This document shows, in pieces, positions 35,178-44,381 of a stretch of 64,000 nt of DNA. Made by a program: the position numbers and the translations under genes. The DNA comes from Alteribacillus persepolensis. GTDB taxonomy: Bacteria; Bacillota; Bacilli; Bacillales; Marinococcaceae. The stretch spans positions 1-64,000 of the forward strand of contig NZ_FNDK01000018.1 of the NCBI RefSeq assembly GCF_900099605.1. The letters are read 5' to 3'. Numbering within the stretch: the first letter of the stretch is position 1; each line of letters opens with the position of its first letter. Under the pieces are notes generated by a model that saw only the letters and a list, made by a program, of their open reading frames with translations, did not search any database and was not told the DNA's origin.

Positions 35178-35993
35178 ATGCGTAAACATTTAATTGTGCT
35201 GGACTTAGACGGTACGCTGCTAAAAGATGACAAAACAATCTCTACGCGCACATATAAAACCCTGCAAAAAGCAAAAGAACAAGGCCATCAGATAGCAATA
35301 GCCACTGGCCGGCCATACCGGGCCAGCAAAATGTATTATCAGCAATTAGGGCTTGATACCCCGATTGTGAACTTTAACGGTGCTTATGTGCATCACCCTG
35401 GTGATTCCTCCTTTGACGTGCACCACACACCGCTTGATTTAGAAACCGCCAAAACCATCATTGAAACGTGCCAGGCATTTGATGTACAAAATATTATGGC
35501 AGAAGTGCTGGACGATGTCTTTTTAGACAACTATGATGAAACATTCATTGATTTGCTTTCTTTAAGTGTAAAACCCGCAGCACACGGAGGACTTCAGCAC
35601 GTGCTGCAAACCGCTCCGACATCACTGCTTGTCTATCCGTCTTTGCATAATGCTAAAGCACTGCGGGATCTGATTTCCGGCCGTCATGCCACTGCTGTGG
35701 AACAACGTTCATGGGGCGCACCTTATCATTTAATAGAAATCATTAAAACCGGCAACAACAAAGCCGCCGGCCTGCAAAAAACCGCTGCATACTGTGGTGT
35801 GACAATGGATGATATTATTGCTTTTGGTGATGAAGACAACGATCTGGAAATGCTGAAACAAGCTGGTATTGGCGTGGCAATGGACAATGCATCGAATGAA
35901 GCAAAACAAGCTGCAGATGAGGTAACTGCTGCCAATGAAGAAGATGGTATTGCCCTGTTCTTAGAAAAGAAATTAAACTTAGGTTCTGTCTAA
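35178..35993 (+). CDS. Cof-type HAD-IIB family hydrolase
   Basis: 271 residues. D9-L-D11-G-T-L nucleophile motif, TGRPYR motif II, conserved lysine, and FGDEDNDLEML motif III-IV; the C2B cap lies in between. Members dephosphorylate sugar phosphates, FMN or pyridoxal phosphate; the substrate is not predictable. GTGGAGG before the ATG. Stands alone, followed by a GNAT gene. Confidence 0.9.
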   Translation: MRKHLIVLDLDGTLLKDDKTISTRTYKTLQKAKEQGHQIAIATGRPYRASKMYYQQLGLDTPIVNFNGAYVHHPGDSSFDVHHTPLDLETAKTIIETCQAFDVQNIMAEVLDDVFLDNYDETFIDLLSLSVKPAAHGGLQHVLQTAPTSLLVYPSLHNAKALRDLISGRHATAVEQRSWGAPYHLIEIIKTGNNKAAGLQKTAAYCGVTMDDIIAFGDEDNDLEMLKQAGIGVAMDNASNEAKQAADEVTAANEEDGIALFLEKKLNLGSV

Positions 35994-36083
35994 CAAAAAT
36001 AAATACAAACACCAGTCGCAGACTATGATACGATGAAGGTGTTTCATATCCGTTACCTTTCACGTATAAAGGAGGCCGTTGCA

Positions 36084-36536
36084 TTGAAAATTTATGAAAT
36101 ACCAAAAGATGCTGATCAACAAACACGTGAAAAAGTGGCTGATCTTCTTATGGGACAGATGGAATCCATTGGCAAAGATAATGCTTATGAGCTGCTGATG
36201 GAAGCCATTAACCTGACGTTAACTGAAAACTCCTGTGCCCATATTTTTGTAGCCGAGTATGAGAATACCATTCTTGGAGCTGCTTTTTTAAATTTAGGAA
36301 TCAGCTTAGATAAAGGCGGTTACTATATTTGGCTCAACGACTTATATGTACATAAAGAATACCGCAACCAGGGCATTGCAAAGAAATTGCTTTTAAAAAT
36401 TATTTATTGGGCAGAAAACCATGGCATTAAAGGCATTGAACTAGAAACCGGCATCAGCAATGCAGCGACAAAAGCATTATACAACTCCCTCGGCTTTTAT
36501 GATGTCGTATCCAAACGTTACGGATTTCGCTTCTAA
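36084..36536 (+). CDS. GNAT family N-acetyltransferase
   Basis: 150 residues. Acetyl-CoA loop in VHKEYRNQGIAKKLL (R/Q-x-x-G-x-G/A), plus YYIWLNDLYV and SNAATKALYNSLGFYDV. TTG start with AAAGGAGG 8 bases before; the longer ATG frame upstream has no ribosome site. Substrate unknown. Confidence 0.85.
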   Translation: MKIYEIPKDADQQTREKVADLLMGQMESIGKDNAYELLMEAINLTLTENSCAHIFVAEYENTILGAAFLNLGISLDKGGYYIWLNDLYVHKEYRNQGIAKKLLLKIIYWAENHGIKGIELETGISNAATKALYNSLGFYDVVSKRYGFRF

Positions 36537-36645
36537 ACAATGAGCTTTATGTACGCATCTTATACAACAAGCATGTCAGACAGCTGAAGAGCCTTCCAGC
36601 TAGAGAGGGGGGAAGATAATGATACCCCCAACATATTTTACAGAG

Positions 36646-36700
36646 CTAAAAAAGTGCCTGCCCTCACTGCGCTTAACCATGAGCCAGTCGAGGAGCAGGC
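36646..36700 (-). terminator. terminator of fda
   Basis: GCCTGC-CCTC / GAGG-A-GCAGGC arms with T6 on the minus strand. The GAGCAGGCGTTTTTATT arm resembles the dispersed repeat's right end. Confidence 0.5.
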
Positions 36701-36714
36701 GTTTTTATTTCTTT

Positions 36715-37605
36715 TTATTCTTTGTTTACAGAAGCATCGTAAATGGTGTCTACTGCTTCCTGCAATGTCTTGTTGAACTCTTCATCCGATTGCTCAACGT
36801 TTAACTCAGCGGTGAGTGCGCGGGAGAAACTTGCAATGAGGCCGTTGTTCTTTTTCAGCTTTTCATTGGCTTCTTCACGGGAATAACCGCCGGATAACGC
36901 AACGACACGAACGACACGCGGATGCTCTGCCAATTCTTTATACAAATCAGCCTTTGTTGGAATAGTAAGCTTTAACATCACATTTTCATTTTCGGACAGT
37001 TTATCTAAGTGCTTCGCTATCTCCGCTTTTAACAGTTCTTCGGATTTTTCTTTGTTTTCATTGTGAATATTTACTTCTGGTTCAATAATTGGAATTAAGC
37101 CGGCTTCAATAATGCGTTTACCGATGTCAAATTGCTGATCTGCCACTTCTTTAATTCCGTCTTCATTCGGCTCATGGATAACAGAGCGCATTTTCGTGCC
37201 GAAAATATTCCGTTCGTTAGCACGGCGCAAAGTCTCATCCAAGTCATGGATTGGTTTCATGAGCTGCACGCCATTTTCCTTTTCTGCCAGCCCTTTATCG
37301 ACTTTTAAAAACGGCACAATCCCTTTACCAGCCAGATAATCGGCGGTATATTGTCCATCGATTTCACGATCCATTGTCTGTTCGAACAAAATGGCACCAA
37401 GAATTCGTTCAGAACTGAAAGCAGGAGACGTAATAATCCTTGTTCTCATCTCATGCACGAGGTCAAACATTTCATCTTCACTGTTGTAAGCATCTTCGGT
37501 AATGCCGTAAGCTGCTAATGCTTTTGGAGTACTTCCACCGCTTTGGTCAAGTGCTGCGATAAATCCTTTTCCGTTTTTCATTTTTTCAAAATGATTGCTA
37601 TTCAT
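36715..37605 (-). CDS. fda: class I fructose-bisphosphate aldolase
   Basis: 296 residues. [36 protein letters not shown] and [20 protein letters not shown] (Schiff-base lysine region) belong to the bacterial class I family found in staphylococci and some Bacillaceae. Cleaves fructose-1,6-bisphosphate without metal. The ATG at 37605 has AAGGTG upstream; the longer frame adds 12 residues without a ribosome site. Monocistronic. Confidence 0.9.
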   Translation of the reverse strand: MNSNHFEKMKNGKGFIAALDQSGGSTPKALAAYGITEDAYNSEDEMFDLVHEMRTRIITSPAFSSERILGAILFEQTMDREIDGQYTADYLAGKGIVPFLKVDKGLAEKENGVQLMKPIHDLDETLRRANERNIFGTKMRSVIHEPNEDGIKEVADQQFDIGKRIIEAGLIPIIEPEVNIHNENKEKSEELLKAEIAKHLDKLSENENVMLKLTIPTKADLYKELAEHPRVVRVVALSGGYSREEANEKLKKNNGLIASFSRALTAELNVEQSDEEFNKTLQEAVDTIYDASVNKE

Positions 37606-38199
37606 GTGTTTCACCTTCTTTTCATATTCAAAAACATCCATCTATTATCTTCTCATTATTTAGCCATCTTTAAAACAGGTGATTTTTACATGACACCTAT
37701 TTCTAGATGCTGCCTCTATCCAGGAAAGACAATCCATGTTTCTGTACCATGCTTTTGCTGCTGTCTATTCTCATCTAAGCACCTGTTAGTTGTTCTGCAA
37801 GACAGAGCTCCCATCAAGGGTTATGTACTTCCTTTTTTTCTTTTATTAGAACATTTCAGCCAGCGCTTATGCTGCCCGCGCAAGCAGTTTCCCCACTGCC
37901 TGTATACGGCGTTTTCCACATGCTGACGAATTCGATGATACATCCATGCTCACGTATTATTTGTTTCTATCCGTATAAAAAATCCCCCTTTTTTCATCAC
38001 TGCTCTTCATTATTGCAAATTCCTGTTCTCTTCACACAGGCAGCTGAACATTTGGCTGCACCATGGCAACAGAAATATTCTCTATGCAGTTATTGTAACA
38101 TGGTATTTCGACATCGTTGAGCCCCGGCCAATATGACCGCGAAGCTGAACGAACAATGATACATTTCTTTTATATGCGTCTTTCATGTTTCTCGCTTTG
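37606..38199. other. gene-free stretch upstream of fda
   Basis: About 590 bp. Short frames only, none with a ribosome site or protein-like composition. No hairpin of note except T/C-rich tracts. It presumably holds the fda promoter, which could not be placed. Confidence 0.4.
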
Positions 38200-38760
38200 C
38201 TAGCGCCGATAATAGATTATCATCGTAAATCGGGCAGTGTTACTGCCAATATTTTCATACACGTGGTCTTTATCTGCTTCAAAACGGAGGGCATCTCCTT
38301 TGTGCAGCGTAAAACAATCACCGCCAATTCTTACTTCTAACGTGCCTTCTTGCAAAAATAAATATTCTTCCACTCCGTCTGGATGCGCTTTGGAATAATA
38401 AGCCTTCCACGGTGTAATATCTACATAAAACGCTTCAAATGGTGTGTATTGATCTTTTGAAAAAATAGGCTTCACTAAAAAACCGCCATGATCACCTTCC
38501 AACACTTCTAAGTCGTCAGCCATAACTTTTTTAGCAGAAGGGCGGGGGGTTTCGATAAACGATGTAAATGGAACATGTAATCCATTGGCAATTTTCCAAA
38601 GTGTCCCTACCGTTGGATTGGATTCGCCTCGTTCAATTTGTCCAAGCATGGGCTTACTAATACCAGTTGCTTTGGCTGCTTCTTCTAAGCTCAAGCCTTG
38701 ATGTTTTCGTATTTCTCGCAAACGACTGCCGATATGTGCTGTTAACTGTTCTTTTTCCAC
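38200..38760 (-). CDS. XRE-cupin transcriptional regulator
   Basis: 186 residues. HTH-3 domain (about 8-62: GSRLREIRKHQGLSLEEAAK, GISKPMLGQIERGESNPTVG) followed by a cupin-2 sensor (about 105-180: VEEYLFLQEGTLEVRIGGD). Such regulators typically repress a divergent transporter. GTG start with AAGGTGATG upstream. Divergent from azlCD, with a perfect 20-bp palindrome between them that is the likely operator. Confidence 0.9.
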   Translation of the reverse strand: MEKEQLTAHIGSRLREIRKHQGLSLEEAAKATGISKPMLGQIERGESNPTVGTLWKIANGLHVPFTSFIETPRPSAKKVMADDLEVLEGDHGGFLVKPIFSKDQYTPFEAFYVDITPWKAYYSKAHPDGVEEYLFLQEGTLEVRIGGDCFTLHKGDALRFEADKDHVYENIGSNTARFTMIIYYRR

Positions 38761-38777
38761 AACATCACCTTGAAAGT

Positions 38778-38797
38778 TTGTATGTTATAACATACAA
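38778..38797. promoter_or_regulatory. 20-bp palindromic operator between the cupin regulator and azlC
   Basis: TTGTATGTTATAACATACAA, perfect dyad. Its first six bases form a -35 (TTGTAT) that is 18 bases from TATACT (38802-38807), the probable azlC promoter, so a bound regulator would block it. Confidence 0.7.
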
Positions 38798-38856
38798 TTA
38801 GTATACTATACTATGTCATCGACGAACAACATTTTTTGGGAAAAGGAGACAGCTAC

Positions 38857-39597
38857 ATGAAAGCAGCACTAACAGCCGCACCGAACCATTCTTTCATCCA
38901 TGGCATGAAAGATGGTGTTTCTATTGCACTCGGCTATTTTCCAGCAGCCATTACGTTTGGTTTTCTCGCACAGACAACCGGTCTTTTACTGCAGGAAGCA
39001 CTGGTCATGAGCTTGCTTGTATTTGCCGGAGCAGCACAATATATGGCTTTAAGCTTAATTGCTGCCGGCACCGGTGCTTTAGAAATCATCTTTACAACGT
39101 TCATCGTTAATATACGCCACTTTTTAATGAGTGCTTCTTTAAACGAAAAAGCTCTTCCCGACCATCCTTTAAAAAAAGCAGGATATGCGTTTGGTTTAAC
39201 GGATGAAGTATTTGCGGTCACATCTACCAAAGACGGGCATGTCTCAACGGGCTATGTATATGGCGTATTTCTTATTTCCTACGCAAGCTGGGTTGTATTT
39301 TCCGGCGTTGGGCATGCTGTCGGACAACTGCTTCCATCAGTCCTGCAGCAAAGTTTAACATTCGCGCTCTATGCGTTGTTTATCGCACTGCTTGCTCCAT
39401 CTGTAAAAAAACATCGGAAAATATTCTTTCTCGCTGCACTGGCTGCTGTAGTAAATAGTATCTTCACGCTTATAATGGCAGAAGGATGGGCTATCATTTC
39501 AGCAACTTTAATTGCTTCCGTTGTGATTGAATGGATTGAACCTCATCATACCAAAAAGACACCAGCAGATGTAGACAAAGAGGTGAATGCACAATGA
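38857..39597 (+). CDS. azlC: AzlC family branched-chain amino acid exporter, large subunit
   Basis: 246 residues, about seven to eight helices. GVSIALGYFPAAITFGFLA, FAGAAQYMALSLI and NIRHFLMSASL are family hallmarks. Pairs with AzlD to export branched-chain amino acids or analogues such as 4-azaleucine. The ATG at 38857 follows AAAAGGAG; the TTG upstream start is unlikely. Ends overlapping azlD by 4 bases. Confidence 0.92.
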   Translation: MKAALTAAPNHSFIHGMKDGVSIALGYFPAAITFGFLAQTTGLLLQEALVMSLLVFAGAAQYMALSLIAAGTGALEIIFTTFIVNIRHFLMSASLNEKALPDHPLKKAGYAFGLTDEVFAVTSTKDGHVSTGYVYGVFLISYASWVVFSGVGHAVGQLLPSVLQQSLTFALYALFIALLAPSVKKHRKIFFLAALAAVVNSIFTLIMAEGWAIISATLIASVVIEWIEPHHTKKTPADVDKEVNAQ

Positions 39598-39899
39598 GCA
39601 CAGAACTTCTGTTGATTATTGTTGGAATGGCCATTGTTACTTATATCCCCCGCGTACTCCCGCTTGTTTTTTTAAATGCGAAAAAAATACCTTCTCGACT
39701 GGAAGGTGTGCTGAAAAATGTTCCTTATGCGGCATTAGGTGCGCTTATTTTTCCCGGCGTCCTGTTCGTGCATGAGAACATCTTCTTTGGACTTACGGGA
39801 GTCATTATTGCATTTACAATTTCTTTTCTTGGGGGAAATCTCATTTTTGTTGTTATCGGTTCTATTCTCATCTTAACCGTACTGACTCCCCTTTTTTAA
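39594..39899 (+). CDS. azlD: AzlD family branched-chain amino acid exporter, small subunit
   Basis: 101 residues, four helices, with IVTYIPRVLPLVFL and KNVPYAALGALIFPG typical of AzlD. The ATGA overlap with azlC indicates translational coupling. Followed by a terminator. Confidence 0.92.
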   Translation: MSTELLLIIVGMAIVTYIPRVLPLVFLNAKKIPSRLEGVLKNVPYAALGALIFPGVLFVHENIFFGLTGVIIAFTISFLGGNLIFVVIGSILILTVLTPLF

Positions 39900-39909
39900 A
39901 CAATATGAG

Positions 39910-39948
39910 GACGGCTTTCTATCCTCTCACCGAAAGCCGTCTCTTTTT
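39910..39948 (+). terminator. terminator of azlCD
   Basis: GACGGCTTTC / GAAAGCCGTC followed by TCTTTTT. Confidence 0.85.
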
Positions 39949-40418
39949 CATTCGTCTACAATAAATGATGTTGTTGTTTGTAAAGGGGATTTGAGTTTTT
40001 CACCGTTGACGGCATCCGCCACCACTTTAAATACGGCTGTATACGTTCCATTGGCAAGTGGTACATGAGAAATATCTCCGTCCCATGTCTTTGAAGAAGC
40101 TGGATCTATCGTTACTTGTTTCAGCGCCTGTGAAAACATATGCTCAGCCGCATATTGGTAAACAGGAGCAGATGCTTTATCTTTTCTTATCACCACATCA
40201 ATCTCCTGTCCGCTTCGAAAAGATAGCTGCAGCGGCTTATCAGCCGTATTCACAAGCTCTAATTCCCAGATTTTGTCTTCCTCATCCACTGAGGCATGAA
40301 GCGCGACGTTATCCAACATATTCGCTTTGCCTGCACCCCCTTTTTGATCAACCGATGCAGCGCACGCTGTCAGCAATGGGAATAAAAGAAACAAAACAGC
40401 AGCGCCCAAACCTTTCAA
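39948..40418 (-). CDS. BsuPI-domain lipoprotein
   Basis: 156 residues. TTG start, 8 bases after AAAGGAGAG. Signal peptide with lipobox LTAC, then a BsuPI-type beta-sandwich (intracellular proteinase-inhibitor fold): WELELVNTADKPLQLSFRSG, DVVIRKDKASAPVYQYA, LANGTYTAVFKVV. Members may protect against proteases or act in the envelope; the role is unknown. Convergent with azlD. Confidence 0.8.
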   Translation of the reverse strand: MKGLGAAVLFLLFPLLTACAASVDQKGGAGKANMLDNVALHASVDEEDKIWELELVNTADKPLQLSFRSGQEIDVVIRKDKASAPVYQYAAEHMFSQALKQVTIDPASSKTWDGDISHVPLANGTYTAVFKVVADAVNGEKLKSPLQTTTSFIVDE

Positions 40419-40477
40419 AACCGTCTCTCCTTTCCCTATTACCTGTATGTTGTGGATAGGGTGTCCAACAACCATTG

Positions 40478-41320
40478 TTAATCTTTTCGGAAAAGACCAT
40501 GAATTCCTGCTGTGTTGACTATATTCGTAAAGGCGTTTTCATCGACTTCTTCCATGACTTGCTGCAGCGCAAACAGCTCATAGCGAGTAATGACAATCAT
40601 TAATACTTCTTTGTCAGAAGCATCATACCCACCTTTGGCCGGCATTCTTGTAATCCCTCTTGTTATATGTTTATGAATGGCATCACGCAGCTCATCCGGT
40701 TTTTTCGTTACAATAAAGGCGGTTACTTTGACGTGGCGGGTATGGATAGTGTCAATCACCCTGGAGCTGACATACAGCGAGACCAGCGTGTACAAGGCAC
40801 TTTCCCAGTCAAACAGTAAACCAGCAGCAAGCACGATCATACCATTTAAAATGAAAAAGTATGTACCGACTGGCCTGTCACTGACACGCGCTAATACAAG
40901 CGCGACAATATCAAGTCCGCCAGCGGAAGCACCCCATTTCAGCGCCGTACCGGCACCAACCGCTGTAATTACCCCGCCGAACACACCATTTAACAATATA
41001 TCTTCAGAGAGCGGCTGAACGGGTATTGTTTCAAGAAAAAAGGTTTGCAAAGCGACGTGTAAAAAGCTGTAAAACGTAAACAATTTCCCTACTTGCATCC
41101 AACCGAGCACGGCAATTGGTATATTGATGAAGAACAAAAGCATCCCGGTTGATAATGGCAGCAGCTCTGCAAAAAGCTGGGCGATACCTGTCGCACCGCT
41201 GGCGAGTACATTGGCAGGAATTAAAAACAAGTTCAAACCAATCGCCATAATGAAAGCACCGACTATAATAACTGCTACTTTTTTTATTTCTTGTGTCAAG
41301 GTGGTATTGCTCGTAATCAT
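40478..41320 (-). CDS. YitT family membrane protein
   Basis: 280 residues. Five to six helices in the N-terminal two thirds (VGAFIMAIGLNLFLIPANVL, GGLDIVALVLAR) and a soluble C-terminal DUF2179 domain (VFMIVITRYE-like, here VLMIVITRYELFALQQVMEE). Function of YitT proteins is not settled. The ATG at 41320 lies after GGGGGTG. In B. subtilis yitT is close to yitV, and here the YitV-like esterase is directly upstream. Confidence 0.88.
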   Translation of the reverse strand: MITSNTTLTQEIKKVAVIIVGAFIMAIGLNLFLIPANVLASGATGIAQLFAELLPLSTGMLLFFINIPIAVLGWMQVGKLFTFYSFLHVALQTFFLETIPVQPLSEDILLNGVFGGVITAVGAGTALKWGASAGGLDIVALVLARVSDRPVGTYFFILNGMIVLAAGLLFDWESALYTLVSLYVSSRVIDTIHTRHVKVTAFIVTKKPDELRDAIHKHITRGITRMPAKGGYDASDKEVLMIVITRYELFALQQVMEEVDENAFTNIVNTAGIHGLFRKD

Positions 41321-41355
41321 CGGATGGACACCCCCTATCCCACATGGATTGCGTG

Positions 41356-42117
41356 TTAAATATAATCTGCCACCCAATCACACATTTCAATCATTCCTGT
41401 GCGTGACACTTTGTGGCCGGCACTGTGGTTCAAATGATAGATAAAACGGCGGCGGTCACTGTATGTGTGTTTCATTTTTTCGTAAAAGTCGTAAGAGTAT
41501 TGATACGGTACAACCGCATCATCACGCCCGTGCCAGAAAAACAACGGCCGTCCGTCAAGGGCAGCGTCATGTTGACTTAAATCGTAAGGCACCAGTTTTT
41601 GTATTTGTGCCTCAATATCTTCTTGTGAAATCGGCAGCGCTCCCTGCTCTTTTAGTACAGCTATTTGTTCACGTGCCAGTTTTTCCCACGAAGGGCAGCC
41701 CATTAACACAACGGCACCTTTAATCCACGGATACGCGGCAAGGGCACCGCACGTTAAAATGCCTCCCATTGACGTTCCTCCAACAAACAAGCGCGCATCT
41801 TGAATCAGCTGCTGCTCTTCTAAGGCAGACTTAATATTTTTTGTTTCAGATACGCTTTTGACCACAATCGACCAAAACTCCATCTGTGCCTGTTTCTCTG
41901 TTAAGCCTGTACCGCGTGTTCCGTGATGCACAGCCTCTGGCAAAATCACACGAATGTCCTGCATGGCAAGCCGATAGGCAACATGCAAGTTATGTTCCTT
42001 TCCACTTCCAAAACCATGCCAAAATATCACTGTAGGCAGAGGCTTATCTTGATTTTCTGTTTTATAAACGTGAAGAGACGGTATATCAGCGAATAATTCC
42101 TCGTTAATCGTCAACAT
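41356..42117 (-). CDS. YitV-like alpha/beta hydrolase (esterase)
   Basis: 253 residues. VIFWHGFGSGKEHN oxyanion region, nucleophile in GGTSMGGI (near 117), Asp in HGRDDAVVPY and His near HSAGHKVS. Prolyl-oligopeptidase-like small esterase. ATG at 42117 with AAAGGAAG before it. Probably co-transcribed with yitT (35 bases). Confidence 0.85.
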   Translation of the reverse strand: MLTINEELFADIPSLHVYKTENQDKPLPTVIFWHGFGSGKEHNLHVAYRLAMQDIRVILPEAVHHGTRGTGLTEKQAQMEFWSIVVKSVSETKNIKSALEEQQLIQDARLFVGGTSMGGILTCGALAAYPWIKGAVVLMGCPSWEKLAREQIAVLKEQGALPISQEDIEAQIQKLVPYDLSQHDAALDGRPLFFWHGRDDAVVPYQYSYDFYEKMKHTYSDRRRFIYHLNHSAGHKVSRTGMIEMCDWVADYI

Positions 42118-42238
42118 AAGCAACTTCCTTTGCTATATTTAATATTTCGGACACATGCATTTATATCATCCTTATTCATTGTACTTGATTGGCGTTTCCC
42201 TTAAAAGACAAAAATATCGATTATTTTATCAGAAACAC

Positions 42239-42433
42239 TTAAACCGCTGCTAACAGCGTTTCCTCTGTACAGAATGCTGTTGCTTTTTCGGCTGGTATAC
42301 CAAAAACTTCAGCTCTATACAGTAGAAACATTCCTTTTTCTTCACTCTTCATAAAGGCAAACTTTCCTGTCCACAAAGAAAAACGGGCCAGCATCAAGCC
42401 TTTAGATGCAGATGAAAGTCTGGCTGCATTCAC
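42239..42433 (-). CDS. doubtful small ORF
   Basis: 64 residues from a GTG, with only a weak ribosome site (GAAGAAA). Composition is protein-like (LMLARFSLWTGKFAFMKSEE) but no family was recognised. Could be a genuine small protein or the remnant of a larger gene. Confidence 0.3.
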   Translation of the reverse strand: MNAARLSSASKGLMLARFSLWTGKFAFMKSEEKGMFLLYRAEVFGIPAEKATAFCTEETLLAAV

Positions 42434-42510
42434 ACTGATTTCTTCAACATGTTAACGACACCGCGAATTCATCTGCGCTGAGATTTTATGCTTTTCTACT
42501 CAGTACAAAC

Positions 42511-42556
42511 AAAAAACTGTTCCTCCGTTCAAATAAGCGGGGGAACAGTTTTTTTA
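42511..42556 (-). terminator. terminator of the 103-residue protein gene
   Basis: AAAAAACTGTTCC / GGAACAGTTTTTT arms, T6 on the minus strand. Confidence 0.85.
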
Positions 42557-42568
42557 CTTATCAAGCGT

Positions 42569-42880
42569 TTATTTGCTTTCTTCCATGCTTGTCCGAAGGG
42601 GCTCTTCTCCCTCTTCTTGTGCTTTGTTATAATGGTGGACAGAATGCATCGCACCCTCTGCAACCATATTGTTATCATCAATGTCATACGGTTCGGAGTG
42701 TCCAACTTTTTCATTCAAACGCTCATCTTCATCTTCTTTTGTTGTGCCTGTCCATTTGGCGATTGTACGTTGAGATGCTTGCTTGAGCCGATCACGTTTT
42801 TCTTCATCTCGCAGCAAGAATGTAGCGGTTCCAACGACACCAGCTACTGCTGATGACAGCAGAATATTTCTTTTCCTCAT
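42569..42880 (-). CDS. N-terminally anchored acidic protein of unknown function
   Basis: 103 residues: basic start, one hydrophobic segment (LLSSAVAGVVGTATFLL), then a hydrophilic, Glu/Asp/His-rich tail. The layout resembles YtxH-type stress proteins but the motif is not decisive. Own terminator. Confidence 0.6.
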   Translation of the reverse strand: MRKRNILLSSAVAGVVGTATFLLRDEEKRDRLKQASQRTIAKWTGTTKEDEDERLNEKVGHSEPYDIDDNNMVAEGAMHSVHHYNKAQEEGEEPLRTSMEESK

Positions 42881-42965
42881 AAATCTTTTCCCCCTAACGA
42901 GTATTCTCTTGCGCTATTATTCTTTTTCCCTCTTTTTCCGAGAATAAACCTATTGTTTTGAAGGG

Positions 42966-43853
42966 TTACCTTTCATAACCAGGAAGCTGAAAGCCCCATA
43001 AGGCAATTCTTTCGATATCACGATCGTCATCAGCAATAAACCACACCGAGCCATTATTTACGTGATAAATATGTACTATTTTCCCAAGTATCGTTTCTTT
43101 AATATGTTCTGAACCGTACGCACGTGCTGCATCAAACAGCGAGTCGCCCACTTGAATGCCTTTCTCTGTTTCATAGTCAGGGGATGAAAGAATAATATAT
43201 GTTAATGTATTATCAATCACTTCTACCTGCATTTCCGGCACGTCGCCAGAACGCTCTTTTCCAAACCTGTCTGTATATTCAAATGTGACATTCTCCCCAT
43301 AAAAACCAATATAATCAGCGGCTTGTCCATATCCTTTCGTCCATTCCACATCATAATGACGATTTACTTCCTGCATTGAATCGCCGATTTTTATGTCTCC
43401 CGCCCGAAGCAGATCAACGGTTTCTAAATGCAGCCGCCCCGGATCATCAAGCCACTCCGCTTTTATTCCTTGCTGCTGCAACACTTCAATCGGAACAACA
43501 TCGCGATTATGTATAGTGTCAATATGGTTCTGCTCCCGCAGCCAGTCATACGAGGACGCCGAAGCAGAGACAGCAGCACTTTCTTCTGTTTCTATGTATT
43601 CATTCAAAGCTTGTACAGCGGCCTGCACCGTAACATACAACGACCCATTATGAAACAATGGCGGACCGGTGTAGGTTTGCAGCTGACCGTCTATGTACAA
43701 GGCATGCCCATCCTCCTGACTTTCCGTGGAGGCGTTTGCTTCTGTCTGCTCGGCTTCTTGTTGAAAAAACATTTCTGCCTCGGCACTGTGATTTTGACAC
43801 AGTCCAACTGCTAACATCCCGCTGCAAACAACTGCTATGACGTTTTTCTTCAT
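42966..43853 (-). CDS. secreted protein with stalk-like and DUF4309-like domains
   Basis: 295 residues. Signal peptide (MKKNVIAVVCSGMLAVGLCQ, cleavage near SAEA). Next a copper-amine-oxidase-N-like segment (ALYIDGQLQTYTGPPLFHNG, LYVTVQAAVQAL), then a C-terminal half with two related blocks beginning DIKIGDSMQEVNRHYD and GIQVGDSLFDAARAYG, as in DUF4309 proteins. Probably acts at the cell surface or spore envelope. The ATG at 43853 has GGAGAGG upstream. Domain names are recalled, not searched. Confidence 0.65.
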   Translation of the reverse strand: MKKNVIAVVCSGMLAVGLCQNHSAEAEMFFQQEAEQTEANASTESQEDGHALYIDGQLQTYTGPPLFHNGSLYVTVQAAVQALNEYIETEESAAVSASASSYDWLREQNHIDTIHNRDVVPIEVLQQQGIKAEWLDDPGRLHLETVDLLRAGDIKIGDSMQEVNRHYDVEWTKGYGQAADYIGFYGENVTFEYTDRFGKERSGDVPEMQVEVIDNTLTYIILSSPDYETEKGIQVGDSLFDAARAYGSEHIKETILGKIVHIYHVNNGSVWFIADDDRDIERIALWGFQLPGYER

Positions 43854-43924
43854 TGTTTCCTCTCCCACTATTTTCGTTTTTTCTCTATTATATCTCATTT
43901 CCCCTCATTGCACAGATGTCTTTA

Positions 43925-44071
43925 CTATGTTTTTTTCTTTCCGATAAGAAGACGGTAAAGCAGAATGGCTAAAGCGATGAGAAGCAAAAAGTGAATAATC
44001 CCCCCAGCGATTTCCAAAAACAGCCCAATCAGCCAAATCGCAATGAGAATGCCGATAATGGTCCAAAGCAT
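43925..44071 (-). CDS. lmo0937-family small membrane protein
   Basis: 48 residues: MLWTIIGILIAIWLIGLFLE, then IAGGIIHFLLLIALAILLYR and a basic tail. This two-helix pattern is that of the lmo0937 family, often part of the general stress response in Firmicutes. AAAAGGAGG before the ATG. Confidence 0.75.
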   Translation of the reverse strand: MLWTIIGILIAIWLIGLFLEIAGGIIHFLLLIALAILLYRLLIGKKKT

Positions 44072-44181
44072 AAGCTTTCCTCCTTTTTTACACGTAGTAT
44101 ATACCATTTCCCTTGCTGCCACACATCCTCCTGCTAATCAACACAGCTTTTATGATAATGACATCAAACTTTTGAGCGCAT

Positions 44182-44276
44182 AAGAAAAACGGTGGTTGAA
44201 ATACCCGCTCAACCACCATCCTTGTCACCGTAGAAGCTGCTGCTTTAGAACGCATCTGCTGCAGACGGAACGCTTC
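44182..44276 (-). repeat. ~95-bp repeat B, copy 2
   Basis: Near-identical to 21476..21569. Perfect GGTGGTTGA / TCAACCACC stem. It lies upstream of the lmo0937-type gene, as copy 1 lies upstream of med. Confidence 0.65.
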
Positions 44277-44324
44277 GGATAGCATGTTTCAAATAACAAT
44301 CAAAATATGTACTTTATAAAAATA

Positions 44325-44362
44325 CCCCCGAAAGTCAAGTGTTCTACTCTAACTTTCGGGGG
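44325..44362 (-). terminator. terminator of the rhodanese gene
   Basis: CCCCCGAAAGT / ACTTTCGGGGG, followed on the minus strand by TATTTTT. Confidence 0.85.
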
Positions 44363-44381
44363 AGCACACATCTTTGCTTTT

